From Paraburkholderia sp. PGU19 (GTDB taxonomy: Bacteria > Pseudomonadota > Gammaproteobacteria > Burkholderiales > Burkholderiaceae): a stretch of 64,000 nt of DNA. A program made the position numbers and the translations under genes. This document shows positions 8,361-17,810 of the stretch, in pieces (the first letter of the stretch is position 1; each line of letters opens with the position of its first letter). A model generated the notes under the pieces. The model saw only the letters and a list, made by a program, of their open reading frames with translations, was not told the origin of the DNA and ran no database searches. Location of the stretch: positions 806,001-870,000 of the forward strand of contig NZ_AP023179.1 in NCBI RefSeq assembly GCF_013426915.1. Direction: 5' to 3'.

Positions 8361-9791
8361 ATGGCGATGAATGCCTGGCTGCCAAGAATCGAGGCGGGCA
8401 GCGAACCGAAATATCAGGTGATTGCGCGTGCTTTCGCGCAGGCCATCCTCAACGGGCAGTTGCCCGCCGGCGAGAAGCTGCCACCGCATCGTTCGCTTGC
8501 CAGCGAGCTGAAGGTGACGACGGGCACGATCAGCCGCGCCTACGCCGAACTGGAGCGCCAGGGCCTCGCGAATGCGCGCGTCGGCGACGGCACGTATGTG
8601 GCGCAGGCGCGCTCGCGCGAGTTGCCGCCTGCTTCCAATGGCTACGCGGCGCTGCGTCCCGGCGCGGCCAGCGCGCCGCCACTGATCGATCTCGGCCAGA
8701 ACGTGCCGCAATCGACGGAAGAGGCGGCTGCGCTCTCCACCACGCTCGCCGAGATCGCCACCGACCAGCGCCTCGCGGCGGAACTGCTGCAATACGCGCC
8801 CGAAGCCGGTTCGATGCGCCATCGGCTGGCGGGCGCCGCGTGGCTTGGCCGCGCGGGCAGTCCGGCGAGCGCCGCGCGCGTGCTCGTCACGCAGGGCGCG
8901 CAGCATGCGCTCGCGTCGGTGCTGCGTGCCGTCACGCGTCCCGGAGACACCGTGCTGGCTGAGGTGGTCAGCTATCCGGGCATCATCGCGCTCGCGCGGC
9001 AACTCCGGCTGCACCTGGTGGGCGTGGAAATCGATCAGGAAGGGCTGGTGCCCGCCGCGCTGGAACTCGCGTGCAAGTCGCTGCATCCGCGCGCGATCTT
9101 CTGCGTGCCGACCATCCACAATCCGACCACGGCGACCATGTCGGAGCAACGGCGCGACGCCGTCGCGGAAATCCTGCTGCGTCACAGCGTGCTGCTGATC
9201 GAGGACATCGTTCCCGCGATGCTGATGGAAGCGCCGCCCGAGCCACTCGCCGTGCGCATGCCGGAACAGGCGTTCCTGATCGCAGGGCTGTCGAAGTCGG
9301 TTGCGCCGGGCTTGCGGGTCGGCTATCTGCAGGCGCCGAGCGCGTGGTGCTCGAAGATCGCCGCCGTGATCCGCAGCGACTGCTGGATGACGGCGCCGCT
9401 GATGGCCGAGATCGTGTCGCGCTGGATCGAAAGCGGCGAGATGGACCGGCTCAACGCATTGCAGCGCGCGCGCATCGATGCCGAACACGCGACCGCGAAC
9501 GAAGCGCTCGAAGGCGTCACGTACCGGCACGCGCCAACCAGCTCGCACCTGTGGCTGCCGCTGCCCGAGCCGTGGCGCGCGGCGGAATTCGCGGCGGCGC
9601 TGCGCCAGGAAGGCGTGCTCGTGAAAACGGCCGACAGCTTCGTGATCGGCCGCAACGCGGCGCCGCACGCGATCCGCGTGTGCATGAGCGGCGCTGTCTC
9701 GCTCGATGCGCTCGCGCGCGGCCTTGCGCTGATCCGCACGACGCTCGATCACGGGCTGGAAAGCGGAATGGCGTCGTCGTATGCGCCTTGA
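8361..9791 (+). CDS. MocR-type regulator: GntR DNA-binding domain fused to aminotransferase domain
   Basis: A 476-residue protein starting MAMNAWLPRIEAGSEPKYQ. Residues about 15-80 form a GntR winged helix (LPPHRSLASELKVTTGTISRAYAELERQG). The rest is a fold-type I aminotransferase domain with the PLP-lysine block LSKSVAPGLRVGYLQ and the NPTT loop. MocR proteins bind PLP and an amino compound and regulate transport or metabolism genes, usually adjacent divergent ones. Here the divergent unit is the enolase/betaine-transport cluster, which makes that cluster its likely target. The start at 8361 was chosen because it gives the normal N-terminus; an in-frame ATG at 8280 lies too far upstream. Confidence 0.85.
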   Translation: MAMNAWLPRIEAGSEPKYQVIARAFAQAILNGQLPAGEKLPPHRSLASELKVTTGTISRAYAELERQGLANARVGDGTYVAQARSRELPPASNGYAALRPGAASAPPLIDLGQNVPQSTEEAAALSTTLAEIATDQRLAAELLQYAPEAGSMRHRLAGAAWLGRAGSPASAARVLVTQGAQHALASVLRAVTRPGDTVLAEVVSYPGIIALARQLRLHLVGVEIDQEGLVPAALELACKSLHPRAIFCVPTIHNPTTATMSEQRRDAVAEILLRHSVLLIEDIVPAMLMEAPPEPLAVRMPEQAFLIAGLSKSVAPGLRVGYLQAPSAWCSKIAAVIRSDCWMTAPLMAEIVSRWIESGEMDRLNALQRARIDAEHATANEALEGVTYRHAPTSSHLWLPLPEPWRAAEFAAALRQEGVLVKTADSFVIGRNAAPHAIRVCMSGAVSLDALARGLALIRTTLDHGLESGMASSYAP

Positions 9792-9905
9792 CGCGCGTGT
9801 GCTTCACGTCGTTGTCTGATGAAATCACAGAGCAAGAAGCGGAGCGTAACGACGGGCTGAAACCGTGACGATGGGTTTTTCGTCATCGCGTCACGGAGGC
9901 TGCCG

Positions 9906-11165
9906 ATGCGCTTTCCCTTGCCGTTTTCCACGTCCCGCGCGCCATTGCCCGCGCCGTTCCAGCAACTTGCGTGGTCGAACCTGATCGCGCAATCCGCCGA
10001 GCAGATCAGCCTTGCCGCCGCGCCGCTCGTCGCCGTATTCACGCTCGGCGCGACCGCGCGCGATACCGGGCTGCTGCAAACCGCGCAGACCTTGCCGTTC
10101 CTGCTGCTGTCGATACCGCTCGGCGTCTACGCCGACCGCCGCTCGCGCCGCGCGCTGATGGCGGTTTCGGAAGGCGTGCGCGCGCTGGCGATGGCGAGCG
10201 TGCTGCTGCTCGTGCTGGCGCATGCGTTGACGCTGCCGTTGCTCGCTGTGCTCGGCTTTCTCGGCGCGACGGGCACGGTGGCGTACAGCGTTGCCGCTCC
10301 GGCGCTCGTGCCTTCGCTGGTTTCGCGCGCTGTGCTTCCCGTCGCGAATGGACGCATCGAGCTGGCGCGCAGCGTCGCGTATTCGGCGGGGCCGGCGCTC
10401 GGCGGGCTGCTGGTCGGCTGGATCGGCGCGGGTTGGGCTTACGGATGCGCGGCGGCGCTGTCGACGCTCGCGGCCGCGTTGCTGGCCGGCCTGCGCGAAC
10501 CGCCGCGCGCGACGACGGCGACGCGCCATTTCATGGTCGAACTGCGCGACGGCGCGCGCTTCGTGTTCGGCGACGCATTGCTACGCCCGATGCTCGCGAC
10601 GGCCGTATTCTTCAACATCGGCTTTTTCACGCTGCAAGCCGTGTACGTGCCTTATGCGGTGCATCGGCTGGGTTTGAGCGCGTCGGCCATTGGCGCGACG
10701 TTGGGCGCGTTCGGCATCGGCATGGTGTGCGGCGCGCTCGCGGCGTCTTCCGTCGCGCGGCGGATGACGTTCGGGCGCATGTTGCTCGTCGGGCCGTTTT
10801 GCGGACTGGCCGCTTCGCTTGTGATGGTGGCGACGCTTGCCGTGCCGTCGTTCTGGCTCGCGGCGGCGAGCTTCTTCCTGATGGGCGCGGGGCCGATTCT
10901 CTGGACGGTCGGCTCGACGACGCTGCGTCAGGCGATCACGCCCGCCGGCATGATGGGCCGCGTGTCGGCGCTCAACAGCACGGCGACCTATGGCGCGCGG
11001 CCCGTGGGCGCGCTGCTCGGCGCGGCGATCAGCGCGCGCTTCGGCATGGATGCCTGTCTCGTCGCGGCCGCGCTCGGCTTTGCGGTGCAGGCGTGGATCA
11101 TCGTGATTTCACCGGCGGCGCGGCTCGCGCGGATTCCGGACGGCGGCGCGGCGCTGTCGCCGTGA
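9906..11165 (+). CDS. MFS transporter (EntS/arabinose efflux-like)
   Basis: A 419-residue protein with about twelve hydrophobic segments and the major facilitator signature between helices 2 and 3 (LGVYADRRSRRALM). The glycine-rich helices GPALGGLLVGWIGAGW and the conserved GRVSALNSTATYG after helix 10 resemble the MFS_3/EntS group of exporters. Substrate unknown. It follows the MocR gene on the same strand after 114 bases and may or may not be cotranscribed with it. Confidence 0.8.
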   Translation: MRFPLPFSTSRAPLPAPFQQLAWSNLIAQSAEQISLAAAPLVAVFTLGATARDTGLLQTAQTLPFLLLSIPLGVYADRRSRRALMAVSEGVRALAMASVLLLVLAHALTLPLLAVLGFLGATGTVAYSVAAPALVPSLVSRAVLPVANGRIELARSVAYSAGPALGGLLVGWIGAGWAYGCAAALSTLAAALLAGLREPPRATTATRHFMVELRDGARFVFGDALLRPMLATAVFFNIGFFTLQAVYVPYAVHRLGLSASAIGATLGAFGIGMVCGALAASSVARRMTFGRMLLVGPFCGLAASLVMVATLAVPSFWLAAASFFLMGAGPILWTVGSTTLRQAITPAGMMGRVSALNSTATYGARPVGALLGAAISARFGMDACLVAAALGFAVQAWIIVISPAARLARIPDGGAALSP

Positions 11166-11196
11166 AGCCGCACGCACCGCCCGCCCGGCACGGCCG

Positions 11197-12129
11197 TCAT
11201 TCCTTGCCGAACTCCTTCGCTGCGCGGTCGATCGCATCCGCCGTCGCACCGGCATGCGCGACGGGCACCAGATGGCTCGAAGGCGTCTCGACGATCGTCG
11301 CGCCGATCCGATGCGCCATCCAGCGCTGGATTTCCGGCGACACGGCGCGGTCGCGCGACGTCACGATGTAAAACGACGGCTTGTAGCGCCACGCGGCTTG
11401 CGTCGCGTGTTCCTCGAAGGCTTTGGCCGCGATCGGCTGCTGCGCGGCGACGAGCACGCGGGTCAGGGTTTCGGGCACGTCGGCGGCGAAATCGCTGTGG
11501 TAGCGCGCGGGATCGAGCCACAGAAAGCCGGTGCTGTCCTGGACCATTGCCGAGCCGGCAGGCATCTGCGGGCCGCGCTTGAGAATATCGACGGCGGACT
11601 CCCCGACGTCCGGCGCGATCGCCGCGACGTAGACGAGGCCAACCACCTTCGACGCGTCCGGTCCCGAGCCGGCCTCCGTAATCACGACGCCGCCCCACGA
11701 ATGCCCGACCAGCACGGTCGGACCGGATAGTTGAGCGAGCACCCGTTTCGTCGCGGCGAGGTCGTCGGCCAGCGACGTCAGCGGAATCTGCACCGACGCG
11801 ACCCGATAGCCTTTCTTCTGCAATCGCTCAATCACGCCGTTCCAGCTCGATCCGTCGACGAACGCGCCGTGCACGAGCACGATGTTCCGCACCGGGCCGC
11901 TCGGCGGCGCGGCAGCGGCAGCGGCGGCGGGGCGGGGAGCGGGCGCTGGAGCCGCTGCTGGCGGCGGTGCGGGCTCGGCGGCGGCAGGCTCAGGCGGAGG
12001 CGGCGGTGCATCCGCCGGTTCTGCCGCTGGCGCAGGCTGTGGCGCGGGTTGTCCCGTCTGCGCGAACACGCCGGTTGTGGCGACGCAGGCGCCAAGGAGA
12101 ACGGCATAGAGCAGATGTTTCGGCGACAT
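11197..12129 (-). CDS. Secreted alpha/beta hydrolase with Pro/Ala-rich linker
   Basis: A 310-residue protein starting MSPKHLLYAVLLGACVATTG. A Sec signal peptide is followed by a roughly 55-residue Pro/Ala/Glu low-complexity segment and then an alpha/beta hydrolase domain beginning NIVLVHGAFVDGSSW. The nucleophile elbow is GHSWGG, and a C-terminal histidine lies in SSHLVPVAH. The domain resembles EstC-like esterases and salicylate-esterase/hydroxynitrile-lyase relatives. Export suggests a periplasmic or envelope-associated role; the natural substrate is unknown. It is convergent with the MFS gene (31 bases). Confidence 0.8.
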   Translation of the reverse strand: MSPKHLLYAVLLGACVATTGVFAQTGQPAPQPAPAAEPADAPPPPPEPAAAEPAPPPAAAPAPAPRPAAAAAAAPPSGPVRNIVLVHGAFVDGSSWNGVIERLQKKGYRVASVQIPLTSLADDLAATKRVLAQLSGPTVLVGHSWGGVVITEAGSGPDASKVVGLVYVAAIAPDVGESAVDILKRGPQMPAGSAMVQDSTGFLWLDPARYHSDFAADVPETLTRVLVAAQQPIAAKAFEEHATQAAWRYKPSFYIVTSRDRAVSPEIQRWMAHRIGATIVETPSSHLVPVAHAGATADAIDRAAKEFGKE

Positions 12130-12383
12130 GGCGACTCCATCGGCTGGACGGGATTCTGCGAACATACCGAACGCGGGCCAGGGTGACAACCGCTATCCCA
12201 CGGAGTTTTCGGACACGTTGCGCAACGGTTTGGCGGTTGCGTGGAAATCTATTGCGACGGTGCCGATGCAGGCACGACGCGCCAGCCCAATAGGTGGTCA
12301 CTACGTCGAAGGGTACAATTTACGGTTTTTCCGGGCGGGTTTTGCCCGGGCAGTGCGTATTCAATGCAGTGGAGTGAGACATC
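12130..12383 (+). promoter_or_regulatory. Promoter region of the amino acid permease with leader hairpin
   Basis: A TACAAT -10-like hexamer at 12314-12319 lacks a convincing -35. Just downstream, CCGGGC at 12331-12336 and GCCCGG at 12344-12349 make a hairpin in the presumed untranslated leader before the TTG start at 12384. The hydrolase on the other strand also starts from this region. Confidence 0.35.
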
Positions 12384-13772
12384 TTGAGCAACGGACAGCA
12401 GCATGACGGCCTGAAGCGCGGCCTGAAGAACCGGCATATCCAGCTGATCGCGCTGGGCGGCGCAATCGGCACGGGCCTTTTTCTCGGATCGGCGGGCGTA
12501 TTGAAGTCGGCGGGACCGTCGATGATTCTGGGCTACGCGATTGGCGGTTTCATCGCGTTTCTGATCATGCGGCAGCTCGGCGAAATGGTGGCGCAGGAAC
12601 CCGTTGCTGGCTCGTTCAGCCACTTCGCGTACAAGTACTGGGGTGATTTCCCCGGCTTCCTTTCAGGCTGGAACTACTGGGTGCTGTATGTGCTCGTCAG
12701 CATGGCCGAACTGACGGCCGTCGGCACCTATGTGCACTTCTGGTGGCCGGAGGTGCCGGCGTGGGTGTCGGCGCTCGTGTGCTTCGTCATCGTCAACGCG
12801 ATCAACCTCACGAACGTGAAGGCGTACGGCGAGACCGAGTTCTGGTTCGCGATCATCAAGGTCGTGGCCGTGATCGGCATGATCGTATTCGGCGGCTATC
12901 TGCTGGTGAGCGGGCATGGCGGTCCGCAGGCGTCGATCTCGAACTTGTGGAGCAAGGGAGGTTTCTTCCCGTACGGTTTCCACGGCCTGTTCATGATGCT
13001 TGCCGTGATCATGTTCTCGTTCGGCGGGCTGGAACTGATCGGCATCACGGCCGCCGAAGCGGACAATCCGCAGAAAAGCATTCCGAAGGCCGTGAATCAG
13101 GTGATCTACCGGATTCTGATTTTCTACATCTGCTCGCTGGTCGTGCTGCTGTCGCTGTATCCGTGGAATCAGGTGGCGGAAGGCGGCAGCCCGTTCGTGA
13201 TGATCTTTTCGCAGATCGGCGCGGGTTTGACGGCGAATGTGCTTAATGTGGTCGTGTTGACGGCGGCATTGTCGGTGTACAACAGCGGCGTCTATGCGAA
13301 TAGCCGCATGCTGTACGGCCTCGCCGAGCAGGGCAATGCGCCGCGCGCGTTGCTCAGGGTCGACCGACGCGGCGTGCCGTACATGGCGATCGGCCTGTCG
13401 GCGGTTGCGACGTTCGCTTGCGTGATCATCAATTACCTGATTCCCGCGAAGGCGCTCGACGTGCTGATGGCGCTGGTGGTCGCCGCGCTGGTGCTGAACT
13501 GGTCGCTGATCAGCCTCACACATCTGAAGTCGCGTCGCGCGATGCTTGCGCAGGGTGAGACGCTTGTATTCAAGTCGCTGTGGTTCCCGGTCGGCAACTG
13601 GATCTGTCTTGCGTTCATGGCAATGATCCTCGTCATTCTCGCGATGACGCCAGGACTCAACGTGTCGGTGCTGCTGGTGCCCGTGTGGCTCTTCGTGATG
13701 TGGGTTGGCTATGTCGTGAAGCGCCGGCGCGCGGCTGCGCATCAGTTGGCTGGGGTGGCGGGCGGGCGCTGA
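12384..13772 (+). CDS. Amino acid permease, AroP/PheP-like (APC family)
   Basis: A 462-residue APC-superfamily transporter with twelve predicted helices. The N-terminal block LKRGLKNRHIQLIALGGAIG and helix 1 GTGLFLGSAG are diagnostic of the AroP/GabP/ProY subfamily. The sequence most resembles aromatic or general amino acid:proton symporters; exact specificity is not readable. The start is the uncommon codon TTG at 12384, supported by GGAG at 12371-12374 and by the normal N-terminus MSNGQQHDGLKRGLK; no in-frame ATG fits. It ends before a strong terminator. Confidence 0.88.
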   Translation: MSNGQQHDGLKRGLKNRHIQLIALGGAIGTGLFLGSAGVLKSAGPSMILGYAIGGFIAFLIMRQLGEMVAQEPVAGSFSHFAYKYWGDFPGFLSGWNYWVLYVLVSMAELTAVGTYVHFWWPEVPAWVSALVCFVIVNAINLTNVKAYGETEFWFAIIKVVAVIGMIVFGGYLLVSGHGGPQASISNLWSKGGFFPYGFHGLFMMLAVIMFSFGGLELIGITAAEADNPQKSIPKAVNQVIYRILIFYICSLVVLLSLYPWNQVAEGGSPFVMIFSQIGAGLTANVLNVVVLTAALSVYNSGVYANSRMLYGLAEQGNAPRALLRVDRRGVPYMAIGLSAVATFACVIINYLIPAKALDVLMALVVAALVLNWSLISLTHLKSRRAMLAQGETLVFKSLWFPVGNWICLAFMAMILVILAMTPGLNVSVLLVPVWLFVMWVGYVVKRRRAAAHQLAGVAGGR

Positions 13773-13809
13773 AGCGCGCCGCATTTCTGACACTGTCGAT
13801 GGAACAGAC

Positions 13810-13842
13810 GCCGGATTGGCCGTAAGGCGATCCGGCTTTTTT
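13810..13842 (+). terminator. Rho-independent terminator of the amino acid permease gene
   Basis: GCCGGAT at 13810-13816 pairs with ATCCGGC at 13830-13836 and is followed directly by TTTTTT on the plus strand, 38 bases past the permease stop. Confidence 0.8.
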
Positions 13843-13863
13843 ACGCGCATGGTGCGCGGCCAG

Positions 13864-13903
13864 AAAACACAAAACCCGCGGCATCTAACGATGAACGCGG
13901 GTT
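13864..13903 (-). terminator. Terminator downstream of tRNA-Leu
   Basis: On the minus strand, AACCCGCG (13903-13896) pairs with CGCGGGTT (13880-13873), followed by a T-rich run (TTGTGTTTTC). It lies 18 bases beyond the CCA end of the tRNA. Confidence 0.65.
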
Positions 13904-13920
13904 CGTGTGAAGCTGAATTC

Positions 13921-14005
13921 TGGTGCCCAGGGCCGGACTCGAACCGGCACGCCTTGCGGCGGGGGATTTTGAGTCCCCTGCGTCTACCTGTTTCACCACC
14001 TGGGC
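13921..14005 (-). tRNA. tRNA-Leu (anticodon CAA)
   Basis: An 85-base gene read on the minus strand with a seven-base acceptor stem (GCCCAGG at its 5' end), a long variable arm as expected for a class II tRNA, the T-loop GGTTCGAGTCC and an encoded CCA. The anticodon loop CTCAAAA gives anticodon CAA, which reads the leucine codon TTG. Confidence 0.95.
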
Positions 14006-14063
14006 TTGCGTTGCGGCCTTTGCAGGCTGTCTCGTCCGGCTTTGACGCCAGGCGAAGACGCAG

Positions 14064-14092
14064 ATTATGGCGGAAAACCTCCCGACGGGCAA
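14064..14092 (-). promoter_or_regulatory. Promoter of tRNA-Leu
   Basis: On the minus strand TTGCCC (14092-14087) is separated by 17 bases from CATAAT (14069-14064), placing a start about 50 bases before the tRNA. The same TTGCCC -35 appears at tRNA-Gly in this window. Confidence 0.5.
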
Positions 14093-14110
14093 GTTGGCCC
14101 GTCGTTGCGG

Positions 14111-15523
14111 CTAGACCGTCCGCGAAAAGCGTTGCATCGCCTGCTGGCCGAGATAGCGGTCGAACACCATCGCGATGTTGCGCACGAGCATCCGCCCGGC
14201 AAGCTGCACATCGAGCCGCCCTGCGCCGATTTTCACTAGCCCGTCGTCCTCGAAGGCGCGCAGGCGCTCCAGTTCCGGCGCAAATGCGTCAGGAAAGCGG
14301 ATGCCGTATGCCGCTTCGAACTCGTCGAAGCGCAGTTCGAGATTGCACATCAGTTGCGTGATGATGTCGCGGCGCAGCCGGTCGTCGGCGGTGAGGCGCA
14401 CGCCACGTTTGATCGCCAGTTCGCCTTTGTCGATTGCTGACGCGTAGCCCGTCAGGTCTTTCGCGTTTTGCGCGTAGACATCGCCGACTTTGCCGATCGA
14501 CGACGCCCCGAAGCCGATCAGATCGCATTCGGCCCGCGTGCTGTAGCCCTGGAAATTCCGATGCAGCGTGCGCCTCGCCTGAGCGCGCGCGAGCTCATCG
14601 GTGGGCAGCGCGAAGTGGTCCATGCCGATGTAGACATAACCCGCGCCCGTCAGACGCTCGACCACGAGCCGCAGCAGCGCAAGCCGCTCGGCAGGCGAGG
14701 GCAGCGTGGATGCATCCATCTGCCGCTGCATCTTGAAGAGCTGCGGCATGTGCGCGTAGCCGAACACCGAGATCCGATCGGGCGCAAGTTCGAGCATCGT
14801 GTCGAGCGTCCTGCTGAAGCTCCTGACCGTCTGATACGGCAGCCCGTAGATCAGATCGACGCCGATCGAATGAAAGCCCGTTGCGCGCGCGGCGCAAATC
14901 ACGCTGGCTGTCATCTCGAGCGGCTGGATGCGGTTGATCGCGCGCTGCACGACGGGGTCGAAGTCCTGCACGCCCAGGCTCAGCCGGTTGAAGCCGAGAT
15001 TGCGCAAATGCACGATGGTTTTCGGCGATGCTTCGCGCGGATCGACTTCGATCGAGAACTCGCCTTCGGCGTCGCTGCGCAGCAGGAAGTGCTCGTGCGT
15101 CGTGGCCATCAGCTCGGTCATTTCGTCGTGCGACAGAAACGTCGGCGTGCCGCCGCCCCAATGCAGTTGCGACACGGGCCGCGCGGTATCGAACAGCGAC
15201 GCCTGCAACGCGATCTCGCGCTTGAGGCGCGCGAGATACGGCGCCGAGCGCGCGCGGTTCTTCGTCACGACCTTGTTGCAGCCGCAGTAGAAGCAGACGG
15301 TGTCGCAAAACGGAATGTGGAAGTACAGCGACAGGTCAGTTTCCGTCGCGCCTTTGTCGGCGGCGGCGCGGCGATAGTCGTCGAGCGGGAAGTCGTCGCG
15401 GAACTGAAGGGCGGTCGGATAGGACGTGTAGCGCGGGCCGTTTGCGCTGTATTTGGCGAGCAGGTCAGGGCGGAACAGCGAATCCGCCGAAGGGAAGAAT
15501 GGGCCGGAAGGAGCGGTGTTCAT
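14111..15523 (-). CDS. hemN: Oxygen-independent coproporphyrinogen III oxidase HemN
   Basis: A 470-residue radical SAM enzyme of typical HemN length, starting [14 protein letters not shown]. The cluster motif is C73-x3-C77-x2-C80-x-C82 ([11 protein letters not shown]), preceded by YFHIPF. The block [12 protein letters not shown] and the C-terminal HemN domain are present. It oxidatively decarboxylates two propionates of coproporphyrinogen III to give protoporphyrinogen IX in haem synthesis without oxygen. An FNR-like box at 15705-15718 lies in the divergent promoter region, consistent with known anaerobic control of hemN. A longer upstream frame exists but has no family sequence. Confidence 0.95.
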   Translation of the reverse strand: MNTAPSGPFFPSADSLFRPDLLAKYSANGPRYTSYPTALQFRDDFPLDDYRRAAADKGATETDLSLYFHIPFCDTVCFYCGCNKVVTKNRARSAPYLARLKREIALQASLFDTARPVSQLHWGGGTPTFLSHDEMTELMATTHEHFLLRSDAEGEFSIEVDPREASPKTIVHLRNLGFNRLSLGVQDFDPVVQRAINRIQPLEMTASVICAARATGFHSIGVDLIYGLPYQTVRSFSRTLDTMLELAPDRISVFGYAHMPQLFKMQRQMDASTLPSPAERLALLRLVVERLTGAGYVYIGMDHFALPTDELARAQARRTLHRNFQGYSTRAECDLIGFGASSIGKVGDVYAQNAKDLTGYASAIDKGELAIKRGVRLTADDRLRRDIITQLMCNLELRFDEFEAAYGIRFPDAFAPELERLRAFEDDGLVKIGAGRLDVQLAGRMLVRNIAMVFDRYLGQQAMQRFSRTV

Positions 15524-15704
15524 CGGATGGTCTCCAGACGCCCGCCGGACGATGCGCAAGCCGCTTCGGATGCGGCTCGCGGTGACGCTCGGATGAACCG
15601 GGCAGGCGCCGCGCGAGCGTGGGTTGAGCTCGAACGAGTGTACGGGAGCACGTGCGCGAGAGATCGGGTAAAAAGGTCGCACTCGGCAGATGGCACAATG
15701 CTGG

Positions 15705-15718
15705 TTGATCGGTGTCAA
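15705..15718. promoter_or_regulatory. FNR/ANR-like binding site between hemN and the YkgJ-family gene
   Basis: TTGATCGGTGTCAA at 15705-15718 matches the FNR/CRP-type consensus TTGAT-N4-ATCAA at nine of ten defined positions. It lies 55 bases upstream of the rightward YkgJ-family start and about 180 bases upstream of the hemN start. Confidence 0.55.
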
Positions 15719-15772
15719 GGTTTCGAACGATTTTTCCGCCGTTTAGCGTGTTCGTGTTTCAGGAAGTGCGTA

Positions 15773-16069
15773 GTGTCCGTCCATTTGTCTCAACCACCGT
15801 CCGCGAGCGCCGATCACGCGTGCCGCCCCGATTGCGGCGCGTGCTGTATCGCGCCGTCGATCACCAGCCCGATTCCGGGCATGCCGAACGGCAAGCCCGC
15901 AGGCGTGCGCTGCGTGCAGCTCGGCGACGATCTGCGCTGCGCGATTTTCGGCAAGCCGGAACGTCCGGCCTGTTGCTCGGGTCTACAGCCGCAGGCGGAA
16001 ATGTGCGGCAGCTCGCGCGATGAAGCGCTCGTCTGGCTCGCGCGTCTGGAGGCCGACACGCGGCCGTGA
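15773..16069 (+). CDS. YkgJ family cysteine-cluster protein
   Basis: A 98-residue protein with a GTG start at 15773 preceded by AGGAAG. Conserved cysteines lie in [28 protein letters not shown] and EMCGSS, the pattern of the YkgJ/Fli(B)-like zinc- or iron-cluster family (CxxxCxxCC core). Function is not established for this family; metal binding is inferred from the cysteines. It is divergent from hemN and shares the FNR-like box, which would make its expression oxygen-responsive. The GTG start keeps the first cysteine motif near residue 17, as in relatives. Confidence 0.75.
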   Translation: MSVHLSQPPSASADHACRPDCGACCIAPSITSPIPGMPNGKPAGVRCVQLGDDLRCAIFGKPERPACCSGLQPQAEMCGSSRDEALVWLARLEADTRP

Positions 16070-16214
16070 CCGTGGCGCAGGTTTGTGTTCAGCGCATCCG
16101 CCGGAAAGCAGTCACTCGAATCCGCGCGCCGATCAAGTCCGGAAATCGACCAATACCGACGCGGCGCGCGCCGTTTCATAGCGGCCATCGTGCATGGCCG
16201 ACAGGAGAATCCGC

Positions 16215-16808
16215 ATGACCCAATCCGCTGCGCCCGCACGGCGCCGCTTTCTGATTTCCGCGCTGTCCCTCTGCGCGGCCGCGAGCGTCACGGCGCCGCT
16301 CGCCGCGTGCGCAACGTCGACGTTTCCGTTTATTCCGGATCACTACACGTTTTCGCAAAAGCAGGTTCAGGACGCCGTTCAGCGCAAGTTTCCGTATCAA
16401 CGCACGGTGTCGCAGGTGCTCGATGTCGCGTTGACCAATCCTGTCGTCGGCTTGCTGGCCGATACGAACCGCGTGTCGGTGCGGGTCGATGCGCGGCTCG
16501 CCAGTCCGTTCCTTCAGCAGCCCGTGAACGGCGTGCTCACGCTGTCGAGCCAGCTCGAATACGATCCGCAGAGCCGCTCCGTCGTGCTGCGCTCGCCCAA
16601 TGTCGACAACGTCAGCGTCGACGGCAACGCGCAAGCCTACGCGCAGCAGATCAACGCGGCCGCCGCGCTGATGGCCACCCAGCTGCTGGCCAACTATCCC
16701 GTCTACACATTCAAGCCTGAGCAACTGCAATTTGCCGGAGTGAACTACGAACCCGGTACAATCACGGTCCTTACAAACGGCATACGCGTGCAGATCGTCG
16801 AAAAGTGA
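16215..16808 (+). CDS. DUF1439 lipoprotein (YceB-like)
   Basis: A 197-residue protein starting MTQSAAPARRRFLISALSL behind AGGAG. The N-terminus carries arginines ahead of a hydrophobic stretch and a lipobox LAAC near residue 33, so it should be a lipoprotein. The mature domain (ITFS-like FTFSQKQVQDAVQRKFPYQRT) matches DUF1439, a TULIP-like fold found in YceB, an outer-membrane-associated lipoprotein of poorly known function. It precedes uppP on the same strand by about 80 bases. Confidence 0.75.
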   Translation: MTQSAAPARRRFLISALSLCAAASVTAPLAACATSTFPFIPDHYTFSQKQVQDAVQRKFPYQRTVSQVLDVALTNPVVGLLADTNRVSVRVDARLASPFLQQPVNGVLTLSSQLEYDPQSRSVVLRSPNVDNVSVDGNAQAYAQQINAAAALMATQLLANYPVYTFKPEQLQFAGVNYEPGTITVLTNGIRVQIVEK

Positions 16809-16889
16809 CGCATGCGCGGCCGGGTGGCCGCGCGATCCTGTCTGACGTGGCCGCGCATCGCCTACCAACTCCAAGCTAAAAGGCCACGG

Positions 16890-17726
16890 ATGGACTGGAT
16901 ACTCACGTTGAAGGCGCTGATTCTCGGCGTCGTGGAAGGCTTGACCGAATTTTTGCCGGTCTCGAGCACGGGTCACCTGATCGTCGCGGGCAGTGTGCTG
17001 AACTTCGATGTGCCGCAGGAAAAGACTTTCGATGTCGTGATCCAGCTCGGCGCGATTCTCGCCGTGTGCTGGGAGTTCCGGCAGCGCATCGTCGACGTCG
17101 TGTCGGGGCTCGGGACACGGCCTGAGGCGCGCCGTTTCACGCTGAATGTGATCATCGCGACGATTCCGGCGATCGTGCTGGGCCTGCTGTTCGAAAAATC
17201 GATCAAGGCAGTGCTGTTTTCGCCCGTGCCCGTCGCGCTTGCGCTGGTGGTGGGCGGCGTGCTGATTCTCTGGGTCGAGTCGCGGCAGCGCAACCGGCCG
17301 GACGTCCATGCACGCGTGCATTCGGTGGACGACATGAGCCCGCTCGACGCCCTCAAGGTCGGCCTCGCGCAATGCTGCGCGCTGATTCCGGGCATGTCGC
17401 GCTCGGGTTCGACGATTATCGGCGGCATGCTGTTCGGGCTCGACCGGCGCGTCGCGACTGAATTCTCGTTCTTCCTCGCGATCCCAATCATTTTCGGCGC
17501 GACCGTTTACGAGCTGCACAAAGGCTGGCACGAACTGTCGACGGATGCGCTCGGGCTGTTCTCGATCGGCTTTCTCGCGGCGTTCGTCAGCGCGTTTGCG
17601 TGCGTGCGCTGGCTGCTGCGCTATATCGCGGCGCACGATTTCAGCGCGTTTGCCTGGTATCGGATCGGCTTCGGTCTGTTGATCCTGCTGATCGGCTATA
17701 GCGGCGGGTTGAGCTGGGCGGATTGA
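16890..17726 (+). CDS. uppP: Undecaprenyl-diphosphate phosphatase UppP (BacA)
   Basis: A 278-residue polytopic membrane protein starting [20 protein letters not shown]. Both signature regions are present: [15 protein letters not shown] near residue 17 and [10 protein letters not shown] near residue 168, which hold the catalytic Glu, His and Arg residues. It recycles undecaprenyl diphosphate to the monophosphate lipid carrier for peptidoglycan and other envelope polymers, and excess confers bacitracin resistance. The ATG at 16890 gives standard length; the upstream frame extension is not conserved. It ends at a strong shared terminator. Confidence 0.95.
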   Translation: MDWILTLKALILGVVEGLTEFLPVSSTGHLIVAGSVLNFDVPQEKTFDVVIQLGAILAVCWEFRQRIVDVVSGLGTRPEARRFTLNVIIATIPAIVLGLLFEKSIKAVLFSPVPVALALVVGGVLILWVESRQRNRPDVHARVHSVDDMSPLDALKVGLAQCCALIPGMSRSGSTIIGGMLFGLDRRVATEFSFFLAIPIIFGATVYELHKGWHELSTDALGLFSIGFLAAFVSAFACVRWLLRYIAAHDFSAFAWYRIGFGLLILLIGYSGGLSWAD

Positions 17727-17751
17727 GATTTACGGCGTCGGATGGATGCAA

Positions 17752-17785
17752 AAACGGCCTGCGGTTTGCGAACCGCAGGCCGTTT
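17752..17785. terminator. Bidirectional terminator between uppP and trmB
   Basis: AAACGGCCTGCGGTT at 17752-17766, tetraloop TGCG, then the exact complement at 17771-17785. Arms end in T runs on both strands, and the element lies between convergent uppP and trmB. Confidence 0.85.
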
Positions 17786-17810
17786 CTGTTTCTGAAGCCG
17801 ATTTTGCGTG

